Shown: one piece after another, positions 46,876-55,647 of the stretch
Layout of the letters: each line of letters opens with the position of its first letter
How positions within the stretch are numbered: position 1 is the stretch's first letter
Source of the DNA: Nostoc spongiaeforme FACHB-130
GTDB taxonomy: Bacteria > Cyanobacteriota > Cyanobacteriia > Cyanobacteriales > Nostocaceae
NCBI RefSeq assembly: GCF_014698475.1
Contig: NZ_JACJTB010000002.1
Location: 342,500-406,499 of the forward strand
DNA: 64,000 bases
Direction: 5' to 3'
Position numbers and translations under genes: made by a program
Notes under the pieces: model-generated
Database searches by the model: none
Seen by the model: the letters and a program-made list of their open reading frames with translations, nothing else
What the model was told of the DNA's origin: nothing

Positions 46876-47715
46876 ATGAAACCCCCGGCTAAAAGCAAAA
46901 CTAAAACGCAAGTTTGGGTAGTCGAAAATGGCAAAAAACGCCTACGACAAGACCAACTCACCACAGAAGAACCTTTAGAAATTCGGTTGATATCGCCATC
47001 GCGCACAGTAGCTATTACTATGCGAACTCCAGGCGCAGATTTTGAATTAGCGGCTGGATTTCTTTTTAGTGAAGGTGTGATTAATGGCAAACAAGATATT
47101 CACAGGATGAGTTACTGCACAGATGAATCTGTAGATGGTGAGCAGCGTTATAACATTATTAATGTGCAGTTAAAGCCAGGGTTAAATCCAGATTTACAGC
47201 CTTTAGAACGTCATTTTTATACTAATAGTGCCTGTGGAGTTTGTGGTAAAGCGAGTGTTGAGGCTTTACACTTGCGGGGTTACACAAAAATTACTTCGGA
47301 ATTAACAGTCAAGTCTGAGGTTATTTACAGCTTATCTGATCAGTTGCGATCGCATCAGGGTATTTTCTCCGCAACTGGAGGGTTACACGCAGCAGCAGTA
47401 TTTGATGCTGAAGGCAAAATTGGGAACTTACAAGAAGATGTTGGTCGTCACAACGCTTTAGATAAGTTGATTGGTAACGCCTTACTAAGCGGTGATTTAC
47501 CTTTTAATCGTCATATTGTTATGGTGAGTGGACGTTCTAGTTTTGAGATTTTGCAAAAATCTGTAGTTGCAGGAATTCCGGTTGTTTGTTCTGTTTCTGC
47601 ACCTAGCAGTTTGGCGGTATCTGTCGCTGAAGAATTTGGTATTACTTTAGTAGGATTTTTACGGGGAAACCGCTTTAATGTTTATACCGGATGCCAGAGA
47701 ATAATTACAGCGTGA
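46876..47715 (+). CDS. fdhD: Formate dehydrogenase accessory sulfurtransferase
   Basis: FdhD brings sulfur to the molybdenum cofactor of formate dehydrogenases. The 279-residue protein has the sulfur-carrying CxxC in TNSACGVCGKAS, plus FSATGGLHAAAVFD, EDVGRHNALDKLIG, MVSGRSSFEI and AGIPVVCSVSAPSSLAV. It stands alone; no formate dehydrogenase gene is in the window, so it may serve another molybdoenzyme or a distant partner. Confidence 0.93.
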   Translation: MKPPAKSKTKTQVWVVENGKKRLRQDQLTTEEPLEIRLISPSRTVAITMRTPGADFELAAGFLFSEGVINGKQDIHRMSYCTDESVDGEQRYNIINVQLKPGLNPDLQPLERHFYTNSACGVCGKASVEALHLRGYTKITSELTVKSEVIYSLSDQLRSHQGIFSATGGLHAAAVFDAEGKIGNLQEDVGRHNALDKLIGNALLSGDLPFNRHIVMVSGRSSFEILQKSVVAGIPVVCSVSAPSSLAVSVAEEFGITLVGFLRGNRFNVYTGCQRIITA

Positions 47716-47787
47716 TATGCTCTAAAAAATCACACTTTTTACTTGATTTTTACGTAATTCTGTCATCAAAACCTAGGATATTTAAAT

Positions 47788-48723
47788 ATGAACACGCTTG
47801 GTCAAAAGCCGAAAGTTAGCTTTACTGTAAATGCGTGCATTGTTGATACCCCATTCATCGATAAAATACTTCGGAGTATGATGCGTTCTCTAGATTATCC
47901 ATTCTCCGAAAAGCTGGTAGCATTAGATCCTGGTAAGCCATCTGGTAAATATCTAGAACGTCAAACAGGACAAATAGAGGAATTAAGAACGAAATTATTG
48001 CAACTGCAAACTGAGGGAATTATTGATCGAGTAGACGAAATACCTTGGGATGAAGAACTGCAAAGGTCAGTCTTAAAAAAGTATTTTGGGCGTGATGATA
48101 TAGATGTTAAAGATTTTGATGGAGCGCCAATTTATCAATATCTGTTTGCCTTAGAACAGTGTACTGGTGATTATATTCTGCATGTTGATTCTGATGTGTT
48201 ATTTTACCGAGATGCAACCAGACAATCTTGGATAGATGAAGGAATTGAAATGTTGCAGGCAAATCCATCAGTTGTGATTGCTACTTGCGAAGGCGGGCCA
48301 CCACAAGCCAAAAGTTTTCTCGAAAAATTAACTGGTCGTCCAGCAAAATCTAAACCTAAAAAGTTGTGGAATAAAGCAGGTAATGTTTCTACAAGATATT
48401 TTCTTTTAGACCGCCAGCGATTAGAAAAGCAAGTTTTACCACTACTCCAAAAGGATATCAAAGAGCCATTAGAAAATTCAATTACGCATACTTTTAAAGT
48501 CAAAGGTTTTGAACGTTGGTCAATGACGGCTGGGACTTGGGCAATTCATCCTGTAGAACATGGTGAAAATTTTATTAAACATTTAGATGATTTAATGTGG
48601 GCTGTAGAAAACAATGTTTATCCCTTCAAACGCAGTGGTAAGCGATGGAATATGCACACGGATGGTAATGATATCAAACCCTGGCTAAATGCAATTGCTC
48701 AAGCTAAGTCTGCAATGTTTTAA
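47788..48723 (+). CDS. Glycosyltransferase-like (GT-A type) protein
   Basis: The 311-residue protein starts with a Rossmann-like half (VSFTVNACIVDTPFIDKIL) and has a DxD metal-site motif in GDYILHVDSDVLFYRDA, as in GT-A glycosyltransferases. The following part contains EMLQANPSVVIATCEGGPP. No membrane helices are present. Donor and acceptor sugars are unknown. Family assignment rests on the DxD pattern and overall layout. Confidence 0.72.
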   Translation: MNTLGQKPKVSFTVNACIVDTPFIDKILRSMMRSLDYPFSEKLVALDPGKPSGKYLERQTGQIEELRTKLLQLQTEGIIDRVDEIPWDEELQRSVLKKYFGRDDIDVKDFDGAPIYQYLFALEQCTGDYILHVDSDVLFYRDATRQSWIDEGIEMLQANPSVVIATCEGGPPQAKSFLEKLTGRPAKSKPKKLWNKAGNVSTRYFLLDRQRLEKQVLPLLQKDIKEPLENSITHTFKVKGFERWSMTAGTWAIHPVEHGENFIKHLDDLMWAVENNVYPFKRSGKRWNMHTDGNDIKPWLNAIAQAKSAMF

Positions 48724-48753
48724 ATGTTGAACTAATCAAGCAGAAAATACTGT

Positions 48754-48783
48754 TGTAGAGATGTTATATACAACGTCTCTACA
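48754..48783. terminator. Imperfect long hairpin after the glycosyltransferase gene
   Basis: TGTAGAGATGTT pairs with AACGTCTCTACA through one G-T pair, 31 bp after the stop. There is no strong T run. Sequences like this are common repeats in Nostoc, so it may be both. Confidence 0.55.
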
Positions 48784-48851
48784 GAATTTATAGATTGCAA
48801 CATCTGATAAAAGTGGTATGAATTAACCACAGTCTGAGAAATATAATAGTG

Positions 48852-49238
48852 ATGGTTTTGCGATATACTGAAGTTTTCGTGGCGATCGCCACAGTTAATT
48901 TAGAAAATTTAGTAAATTTCTATACCCAGTTATTAAGTGAAAAACCGAGTAATTTAATTCCCAATGTTTATGCAGAGTTTCAACTAAAAAGTCTACGCTT
49001 GGGAATTTTTCAACCGAAACAGAGTCATGAGTCAGAATTTGCCCACTCAACTAAAAGTAAAATAAGTTTGTGCTTCGAGGTGAGTAATTTAGAAAGTGCG
49101 ATCGCTCATCTCACCAATTTAGGCTATCCTCCACCCGGCGAAATCTCCATCGCTTCCCACGGACGAGAAATCTATGCTTACGATCCTGAAGGTAATCGCC
49201 TAATTCTGCATGAAGCTAAGGGAGTCAATATTAAATAG
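48852..49238 (+). CDS. VOC-family (glyoxalase/dioxygenase-like) protein
   Basis: The 128-residue protein has one vicinal-oxygen-chelate module: FVAIATVNLENLVNFYTQLL at the start and EIYAYDPEGNRLILHE at the end. A GTG three bases before the ATG is an alternative start. Single-module VOC proteins can be lyases, dioxygenases or binding proteins; no function is evident here. Confidence 0.85.
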   Translation: MVLRYTEVFVAIATVNLENLVNFYTQLLSEKPSNLIPNVYAEFQLKSLRLGIFQPKQSHESEFAHSTKSKISLCFEVSNLESAIAHLTNLGYPPPGEISIASHGREIYAYDPEGNRLILHEAKGVNIK

Positions 49239-49314
49239 TCATTTGTCATTTGTCATTAGTTTTTTATCTCCCTTGTCTCCCTTGTCTTCCCCACTCCCCA
49301 CACCCTACAAAAAT

Positions 49315-50199
49315 ATGTCTCTTACAAACAACTACAAATTAAACCTGATCCAATGGTATCCGGGTCATATTGCCAAGGCGGAAAAGAATCTCAAAGAACA
49401 GCTAAAGCTGGTAGATGTGATATTAGAAGTCCGCGATGCGAGAATTCCTTTGGCGACGCACCACCCGCAAATCGGTGAATGGGTGGGAAGCAAAACGCGG
49501 ATTTTGGTATTGAACCGCTTAGATATGATTACGCCCCAAGTGCGATCCCTATGGACAGATTGGTTTAAAAGTCAAGGAGAAGTGCCTTATTTTACCAATG
49601 CCCAACATGGTCAAGGTGTGACGGCTGTGGCTAAAGCCGCCCAAGCTGCGGGTGTGGAACTGAATCAACGAAGACGCGATCGCGGTATGTTACCCCGTCC
49701 TGTCCGGGCTGTGGTGATTGGTTTTCCTAACGTTGGTAAGTCAGCCTTAATTAATAGACTTTTGGGACGGCGTGTAGTGGAAAGTGCAGCGCGTCCAGGT
49801 GTCACACGTAACTTACGTTGGGTACGTATATCTGATCAATTAGAATTACTTGATGCGCCTGGTGTGATTCCTTCCCGCTTAGAAAATCAAGCCGCAGCTT
49901 TGAAGTTAGCAATTTGTGACGATATTGGACAAGCATCTTATGATAATCAACTCGTCGCATCAGCATTCGTAGATTTTCTGAATGAAATCCATATAACAGC
50001 GAATCATTTATTACCAGAGTCACCGTTCAAGTTGCGCTACGAACTCGACTCGTCATCTTACACAGGCGAATCATACTTAGAAGCTTTGGCAGAACATCGT
50101 TACAACGGTGATGTGGAACGGGCGGCGAGACAACTTTTCACAGATTATCGCAAGGGTTTATTAGGGACAATTCCTCTAGAATTACCACCAAACTTATAA
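49315..50199 (+). CDS. ylqF: Ribosome biogenesis GTPase YlqF/RbgA
   Basis: This 294-residue protein is a circularly permuted GTPase: the G4 motif comes first (LVLNRLDMI), then G1 (VIGFPNVGKSALINRL), G2/G3 (RPGVTRN and LLDAPGVIPS). The N-terminal MSLTNNYKLNLIQWYPGHIA is typical of the family, which fixes the ATG at 49315; the open frame upstream is made of repeat sequence. It acts in late assembly of the large ribosomal subunit. Confidence 0.94.
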   Translation: MSLTNNYKLNLIQWYPGHIAKAEKNLKEQLKLVDVILEVRDARIPLATHHPQIGEWVGSKTRILVLNRLDMITPQVRSLWTDWFKSQGEVPYFTNAQHGQGVTAVAKAAQAAGVELNQRRRDRGMLPRPVRAVVIGFPNVGKSALINRLLGRRVVESAARPGVTRNLRWVRISDQLELLDAPGVIPSRLENQAAALKLAICDDIGQASYDNQLVASAFVDFLNEIHITANHLLPESPFKLRYELDSSSYTGESYLEALAEHRYNGDVERAARQLFTDYRKGLLGTIPLELPPNL

Positions 50200-50246
50200 A
50201 CAGCGATTCCCGGCATTTTTTTGAGCGATCGCTATTCGTTCACTTT

Positions 50247-50359
50247 ATATCATGTCCGGTAAATCAGTAATGATTTAGTATATCTGTGCAGAAAGACAAA
50301 ACTCTTCCTACCCCTATCCCCTGCGGTCTTGATGATAAGTCTTTTACCGGACACGATAT
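50247..50359. mobile_element. 113-bp element with 17-bp terminal inverted repeats
   Basis: The left end ATATCATGTCCGGTAAA (50247-50263) and the right end TTTACCGGACACGATAT (50343-50359) are inverted repeats with one mismatch. The middle is non-coding. It sits between two convergent genes. The layout suggests a MITE-type or IS-derived remnant; no second copy was seen in the window. Confidence 0.6.
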
Positions 50360-50383
50360 TACACCCATTTTTATCAGTCCTGT

Positions 50384-50869
50384 TTATTGCTTTGCGGCTA
50401 AATTTTTCAGGTTCTCTTCCGTGACGCGACAAATTCGCCAATCATCTAAGATGCTGGCTCCCATACTCCGGTAAAATGCTTGTGCTGGTTCGTTCCAATC
50501 CAGCACACTCCATTCTAAGCGTCCGCAATTTCGCTCGACGGCAATTTGCGCTAGTTTAGTTAAAAGTGCTTTACCAATACCCTGACGGCGATACTCTGGT
50601 AAAACAAACAAATCTTCGAGATAAATTCCTGGCTTGGTAAGAAAGGTAGAATAGTTGTAAAAGAACAAGGCAAAACCTACAGCTTGTCCTTGATATTCTG
50701 CCAAAATGGCCTCTATATATTTTGGTTCACCAAATAGATGCTCTTGGAGTGCTGCAACATTCCCGGTAACGGCATGAGATAATTTCTCATATTCCGCCAA
50801 CTGTTTAATTAATTGAAATAGTACGTTGCTATCAGCAGGTTCCGCAGAACGCAAAATTAAATCGGTCAT
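50384..50869 (-). CDS. GNAT-family N-acetyltransferase (SAT-like)
   Basis: The 161-residue protein resembles spermidine/spermine-type acetyltransferases: LILRSAEPADSNVLFQLIKQ and LAEYEKL at the start, GIYLEDLFVLPEYRRQGIGK with the acetyl-CoA loop RRQGIG, and the end WNEPAQAFYRSMGA. The substrate is likely a small amine, but this is an inference. It is unrelated in detail to the two Ycf52-like GNATs in this window. Confidence 0.9.
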   Translation of the reverse strand: MTDLILRSAEPADSNVLFQLIKQLAEYEKLSHAVTGNVAALQEHLFGEPKYIEAILAEYQGQAVGFALFFYNYSTFLTKPGIYLEDLFVLPEYRRQGIGKALLTKLAQIAVERNCGRLEWSVLDWNEPAQAFYRSMGASILDDWRICRVTEENLKNLAAKQ

Positions 50870-51019
50870 TTGTCATTTGTCATCAGTCCATAGTCATTAG
50901 TCCATAGTTAATGGGCTGTAGTCAAGAGCAGGTTACGGGTTATGAAGTGGTTTATCAGGTTCAGATGTCTAAGCCACTATAGCTATCACTTTTGACTTTT
51001 GACTTTTAACTTTTGACTT

Positions 51020-52189
51020 TTACACTAACCACCCTTTCAAGCGTTTTGCAATATGTGGACGACGTAATTTTCGCATGGCTTTGCTTTGAATTTGACGGAC
51101 TCGTTCACGGGACAAGTTGAACATATTGCCAACTTCTTCTAGGGTGCATGGTTCGCTGGTTGTCAGTCCATAGCGTAAAGAAATTACGTCTTTTTCTCGT
51201 GGGGTTAGTACGTCACCTAGAACTTCCCAAATCTCCTGGCGCATCATGTTTTCATTCATTTTGGCTTCGGGAGAGAGGTTGTCTTCATCTTCTAATAAGT
51301 CCATCAGTTCGGTGTCTTCTTCTTTACCGACGCGATGGTTGAGGGAGAGTGCTTGGCGGCGTAGTTGTTGTAGTTGGCGTAGTTGTTGAACGGTCATTTC
51401 CAAAGAAGCGGCCATTTCTGCTTCTGTGGGGTTACGACCAAGTTTTTGTTTGAGTTCGCGTTGGGCTTTTTTAAGTTTGTTAAGTTTCTCTACAATATGA
51501 ATTGGTAGGCGAATTGTACGTGCATCATTAGCGATCGCTCGCGTAATTGCTTGTCTAATCCACCAATAAGCATAAGTGGAAAACTTATATCCTTTATCGG
51601 GGTCAAATTTTTCTGTAGCGCGATTTAATCCCATTGCCCCTTCTTGAATTAAATCTAGAAAAGGTACTCCGCGATTTAAATATCGTTTGGCAATTGATAC
51701 CACTAGTCTGAGGTTCGAGCGAATCATTTTGCGCTTCGCTACTCGACCTTGATATAAGCGGCTTTCTAGCTGCTTTTCTGTCATATCAAACTGGGCAGCT
51801 ACTTGGGCTTTGGTTGGTGGCTGTCCTAGTTCGGCTTGTAAGGCGGCTTGGATGTCTCGGACTTCTTCTAAAAATCGGACTCGCCGCGCTAATTCAACTT
51901 CTTCATCTGGTTTCAGGAGCGGATAACGCGCCATTTCTTTAAAAAATGCACCTACGGCATCATCATGCTCGGTTTTGTTATATCCTGAAGGTCGCGCTGC
52001 CGCCATCTCATCCCCATCACGTGCCTCTGGTTCGAGATTTTCTGCAATTGGGGATTCTTCTTCTACCAATATTTCTAAACTTTCGAGTAGTTGTTCTTCT
52101 GTATCGGCAGTGGGTTCTAATATTTCCATTGTTCCCAATTCAGCAATATTCATAGTTTCCTTTAGGGATAGTTGCTTTGTTTGGTACAT
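51020..52189 (-). CDS. Group 2 RpoD-like sigma factor
   Basis: The 389-residue protein has all sigma-70 regions: region 1.2 (DAVGAFFKEMARYPLLKPDE), region 2 with LNRGVPFLDLIQEGAMGLNR and GYKFSTYAYWWIRQAITRAI, region 3, and region 4 with GLTTSEPCTLEEVGNMFNLS and RERVRQIQSKAMRKLR. The acidic N-terminus is about 70 residues, without the full region 1.1 of a primary sigma. Two ATGs (52189 and 52153) both have good ribosome sites (AAGGA and AAAGGA). I cannot assign it to a lettered Sig type. Confidence 0.94.
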   Translation of the reverse strand: MYQTKQLSLKETMNIAELGTMEILEPTADTEEQLLESLEILVEEESPIAENLEPEARDGDEMAAARPSGYNKTEHDDAVGAFFKEMARYPLLKPDEEVELARRVRFLEEVRDIQAALQAELGQPPTKAQVAAQFDMTEKQLESRLYQGRVAKRKMIRSNLRLVVSIAKRYLNRGVPFLDLIQEGAMGLNRATEKFDPDKGYKFSTYAYWWIRQAITRAIANDARTIRLPIHIVEKLNKLKKAQRELKQKLGRNPTEAEMAASLEMTVQQLRQLQQLRRQALSLNHRVGKEEDTELMDLLEDEDNLSPEAKMNENMMRQEIWEVLGDVLTPREKDVISLRYGLTTSEPCTLEEVGNMFNLSRERVRQIQSKAMRKLRRPHIAKRLKGWLV

Positions 52190-53058
52190 AATTCCTTGAC
52201 AGCTACTCGTTTGCGGCTTGGTAGTTTCCCTTTAAAAACAAATGCACTTTCTTAATTACCAAGTAAAAGTTTCTACTAATTACTTAGTAAAACTAAAAAA
52301 ATCTTTTCTAGCTGTCCTTTTTGATTACTGCTAGATAAAACCCTGCACAAATCTTGGTGATTGCACCTCAAAATTATTGTCTCAGGTTCTAACAGATATA
52401 CTTCTTATTTTTTGATTAATCCCTAAATCTGTCAAACGCCCTCAACCATTCTCAACCTTAACAAATATAAAAGAAACCAAGTAATTATTATCATTTCTTA
52501 AAAATCCCTATATTTTTATGAATTTTTTTACCTTTATGGGTGGGAATTAATCTCGAAATTAAAGTCTTGATTTTGATTTTATTTGGATTTCATAAAATTT
52601 TCTAAAGGTCACAATTTCAGTAATTTAATTAGCTGAAATCAATTAGTTGTATAAAAGCATCTCACATACACCAATAATTGAATATCTACCAATGGGCGGA
52701 AAAAGGCTATGCCATATTTAGTAAATCGGTAAATGATTTCATAAATAGTCAGAGATTTATAGTAAGCCAGTTTTATTTTTGAAATTATCTGTGTAGGTGG
52801 TGAGTAGGAAGGAGGAGGTTTTTTCAAGAATCAAATATCAGTCCTATAGTTAGTTTTTATGGTAAGTGGTCTTCAAATATTTATTGCACGTATAGCCAAG
52901 TTTGATTTGTCTAGTAGGTTACATAACGGGAAACTTATCAAGTATCATGAGGGATAAACGTATTGCGAAATACACTTTACTTTTTATAGAGAAAAAGATT
53001 AAATTCTTGAAAGCTAAGTGAAGGGATAATAAATTCCTGTCAAGAAAAAACAAAAAAT
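52190..53058. other. 869-bp A/T-rich gap between sigma factor and priA
   Basis: No convincing gene is seen; a 62-residue minus-strand frame near 52700 looks accidental. A half copy of the CTATAGGA repeat ends at 52849 (AATCAAATATCAGTCCTATA), preceded by a GGTGAGTAGGAAGGAGGAGG tract. The promoters of both divergent genes lie here but could not be picked with confidence. Confidence 0.55.
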
Positions 53059-55623
53059 ATGTATATTAATGACTTAAATTTACAAAATTTAGTAGTTGCC
53101 GAGCCAGGGGAATCATACCAGTCCCAAAAGGGGAATCGCTACGTTGAAGTTTTGGTAGACTGTCCAGGCGCTACCGGATTATTTACATATCGTTTACCAC
53201 CTCAGCTAGAAGTAAAAACAGGGGATATATTAACTGTGCCATTTGGCGCACAACAGTTAGGCGCGATCGCCATTCGGTTGTTAAGCACACCTAATATTGA
53301 TCTAGCGCCAGACAAAATTCGAGAAGTCGAAGATGTGGTGAGTGTGGGGTTTTTCCCCAGCCATTATTGGGAATTATTAAACCGTGTAGCAGCATACTAC
53401 TACACACCCTTAATGCAGGTGATTCGGGTGGCTTTACCGCCGGGATTATTAGGGCGGACTCAACGCCGGATTCGTTTAACTAATACCCAAAGCCAATCTC
53501 ATCGAGCTTTTCTCAGTCCAGTCGCCCAGCAGATTTTACAACTGTTGCAAACTCAACCATCAGGGGATTATAGTTTTGCGTATTTGCAACAAAAAGTCAA
53601 GTTCACCTATCGCGGTGTGCGGGAATTGTTGCGCTTGGGTTTGGTGGAAAGTTATTTAGAAGCACCAAGACTAACTCGCCCCAAATTACAAAAAGCTGTC
53701 ACATTAATAGATAGTAGCGATCGCGATTTAACTCAGCGTCAACGAGAAATCATCGAAGTTTTGCGTCGCAATGGTGGGGAATTATGGCACAGTGAACTCT
53801 TGCAAATTTGTAGTGCTAGTTCTTCCATCCTCAAAACCTTGGCACAGAAAGGTTACATCGTGATTGAAGAACGGGAAATTTTGCGTGCTGAACAAAGCCC
53901 GACATTAACACCAGACCAGCCAAAATTATTAAATACTGCCCAGGCTAATGCTTTAGCAACTATACAATCATTAAATAAATTTGCTCAAGTCTTGTTGCAT
54001 GGTGTAACAGGTTCCGGCAAGACAGAAGTATATTTACAAGCGATCGCACCATTATTAAATCAAGGTAAATCAGCCTTAGTCTTAGTTCCAGAAATTGGAC
54101 TCACACCCCAACTTACTGACAGATTCCGCGCCCGGTTTGGTAACAAAGTCGCCGTTTATCACAGCGCCCTTTCCGAAGGCGAACGTTACGATACTTGGCG
54201 ACAAATGCTGACAGGGGAACCGCAAGTAGTCATCGGGACACGCAGCGCCATTTTCGCCCCTTTACCCAACCTCGGTTTAATCATCTTAGACGAAGAACAC
54301 GACAGCAGCTTTAAGCAAGATTCACCGATCCCCACCTACCACGCCCGTACCGTCGCCCAATGGCGGGCTGAGTTAGAAAACTGTCCCTTGGTTTTGGGTT
54401 CGGCTACGCCATCTTTGGAGAGTTGGGTGAGTGTTTCCAGGAGCAGAGGAGCAGAGGAGCAGAGGAGCAGAGGAGACAATTTACAACAAATTTTCCCTAC
54501 ATCCTTACACCCTCACACCCTCACACCCTCAATTCCTACTCACTACTTATCATTACCAGAACGCATCAACTCCCGCCCGTTACCGCCGGTGGAGGTGGTG
54601 GATATGCGGGTGGAATTACAGCAGGGAAATCGGTCAATATTTAGTCGCAGCTTGCAAGAGGCTTTGACACAATTACAGGAAAGAAGACAGCAGGGGATTT
54701 TATTTATTCATCGCCGGGGACATAGTACTTTTGTGTCTTGTCGCAGTTGTGGCTATGTGATGGAATGTCCGCACTGTGATGTGTCTTTGGCTTATCACCA
54801 TGCAGAAGAAGGTGCGCCCCAATTATTGCGATGTCATTACTGTAATTATGTGCGATCGCATCCTCAATTCTGTCCCGATTGCAGTTCGCCTTACTTAAAA
54901 TTCTTTGGTAGTGGAACCCAACGTGTCACCCAGGAATTAGCCAAACAGTTTCCCCAACTGCGGTGCATCCGGTTTGATAGCGATACCACCCGCAACAAAG
55001 GCGCACATCGTACCTTGCTAACTCAGTTTGCTAACGGTGAAGCCGATTTATTAGTCGGGACGCAAATGTTAACCAAAGGTTTGGACTTACCCCAAGTCAC
55101 ACTGGTGGGAGTTGTGGCGGCGGATGGACTGCTGCATTTATCAGACTACCGCGCCAGTGAACGGGCTTTTCAAACTCTTACCCAAGTTGCTGGACGTGCG
55201 GGGAGGGGTGATGATGCAGGGAGAGTCATTGTGCAGACTTACACCCCAGAAGATCCCGTAATTGCCGCAGTCTGCACCCACGATTATCAATCTTTTTGTC
55301 AAACTGAGTTAGAAAAACGGCGTGACCTTGATTATCCACCTTATGGCAGGTTAATTTTATTGCGTCTGAGCAGTCTTGACCCCATCCAAGTGCAGAATAC
55401 TGCCCAAATTATCGCCGCAAACTTGGGTAACAACGAAGACTTTGAAATTCTCGGCCCTGCACCAGCCGGGGTAATGCGAGTAGCGAACCGTTATCGCTGG
55501 CAAATCTTAGTAAAATTTAACCCTGATGAATTACCCCAGTTGCCTAATTGGGAGGAAATCAGAGAATTATGTTGTGATGGCGTTAGCTTGACTATAGATG
55601 TTGATCCCATGAATATATTATGA
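53059..55623 (+). CDS. priA: Primosomal protein N' (replication restart helicase PriA)
   Basis: PriA restarts stalled replication forks. The 854-residue protein has the 3' DNA-binding domain, a winged helix, Walker A GVTGSGKTEVY (residue about 315), the DEEH box in LDEEHDSSFKQ, zinc-binding cysteines (CRSCGYVMECPHCD, CHYCNY, CPDCSSPYL) and the C-terminal helicase motifs with AGRAGRGDDAGRV. Between residues 457 and 495 a low-complexity insert is encoded by 8-bp tandem repeats (GAGCAGAG x4 at 54441-54475; ACACCCTC x3 at 54508-54531). The frame is kept, so the gene is likely functional. Confidence 0.95.
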   Translation: MYINDLNLQNLVVAEPGESYQSQKGNRYVEVLVDCPGATGLFTYRLPPQLEVKTGDILTVPFGAQQLGAIAIRLLSTPNIDLAPDKIREVEDVVSVGFFPSHYWELLNRVAAYYYTPLMQVIRVALPPGLLGRTQRRIRLTNTQSQSHRAFLSPVAQQILQLLQTQPSGDYSFAYLQQKVKFTYRGVRELLRLGLVESYLEAPRLTRPKLQKAVTLIDSSDRDLTQRQREIIEVLRRNGGELWHSELLQICSASSSILKTLAQKGYIVIEEREILRAEQSPTLTPDQPKLLNTAQANALATIQSLNKFAQVLLHGVTGSGKTEVYLQAIAPLLNQGKSALVLVPEIGLTPQLTDRFRARFGNKVAVYHSALSEGERYDTWRQMLTGEPQVVIGTRSAIFAPLPNLGLIILDEEHDSSFKQDSPIPTYHARTVAQWRAELENCPLVLGSATPSLESWVSVSRSRGAEEQRSRGDNLQQIFPTSLHPHTLTPSIPTHYLSLPERINSRPLPPVEVVDMRVELQQGNRSIFSRSLQEALTQLQERRQQGILFIHRRGHSTFVSCRSCGYVMECPHCDVSLAYHHAEEGAPQLLRCHYCNYVRSHPQFCPDCSSPYLKFFGSGTQRVTQELAKQFPQLRCIRFDSDTTRNKGAHRTLLTQFANGEADLLVGTQMLTKGLDLPQVTLVGVVAADGLLHLSDYRASERAFQTLTQVAGRAGRGDDAGRVIVQTYTPEDPVIAAVCTHDYQSFCQTELEKRRDLDYPPYGRLILLRLSSLDPIQVQNTAQIIAANLGNNEDFEILGPAPAGVMRVANRYRWQILVKFNPDELPQLPNWEEIRELCCDGVSLTIDVDPMNIL

Positions 55624-55647
55624 GGTTGGGTAGTTGTGAGTTGAATT

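Noticed and set aside
49210..49314. N-terminal extension of ylqF
   Set aside because: Made of CTCCCTTGTCTCCC-type repeat sequence and overlaps the VOC gene; the family start is the ATG at 49315.
52639..52827. A 62-residue minus-strand frame in the sigma/priA gap
   Set aside because: A/T-rich, no ribosome site, overlaps a half repeat copy.
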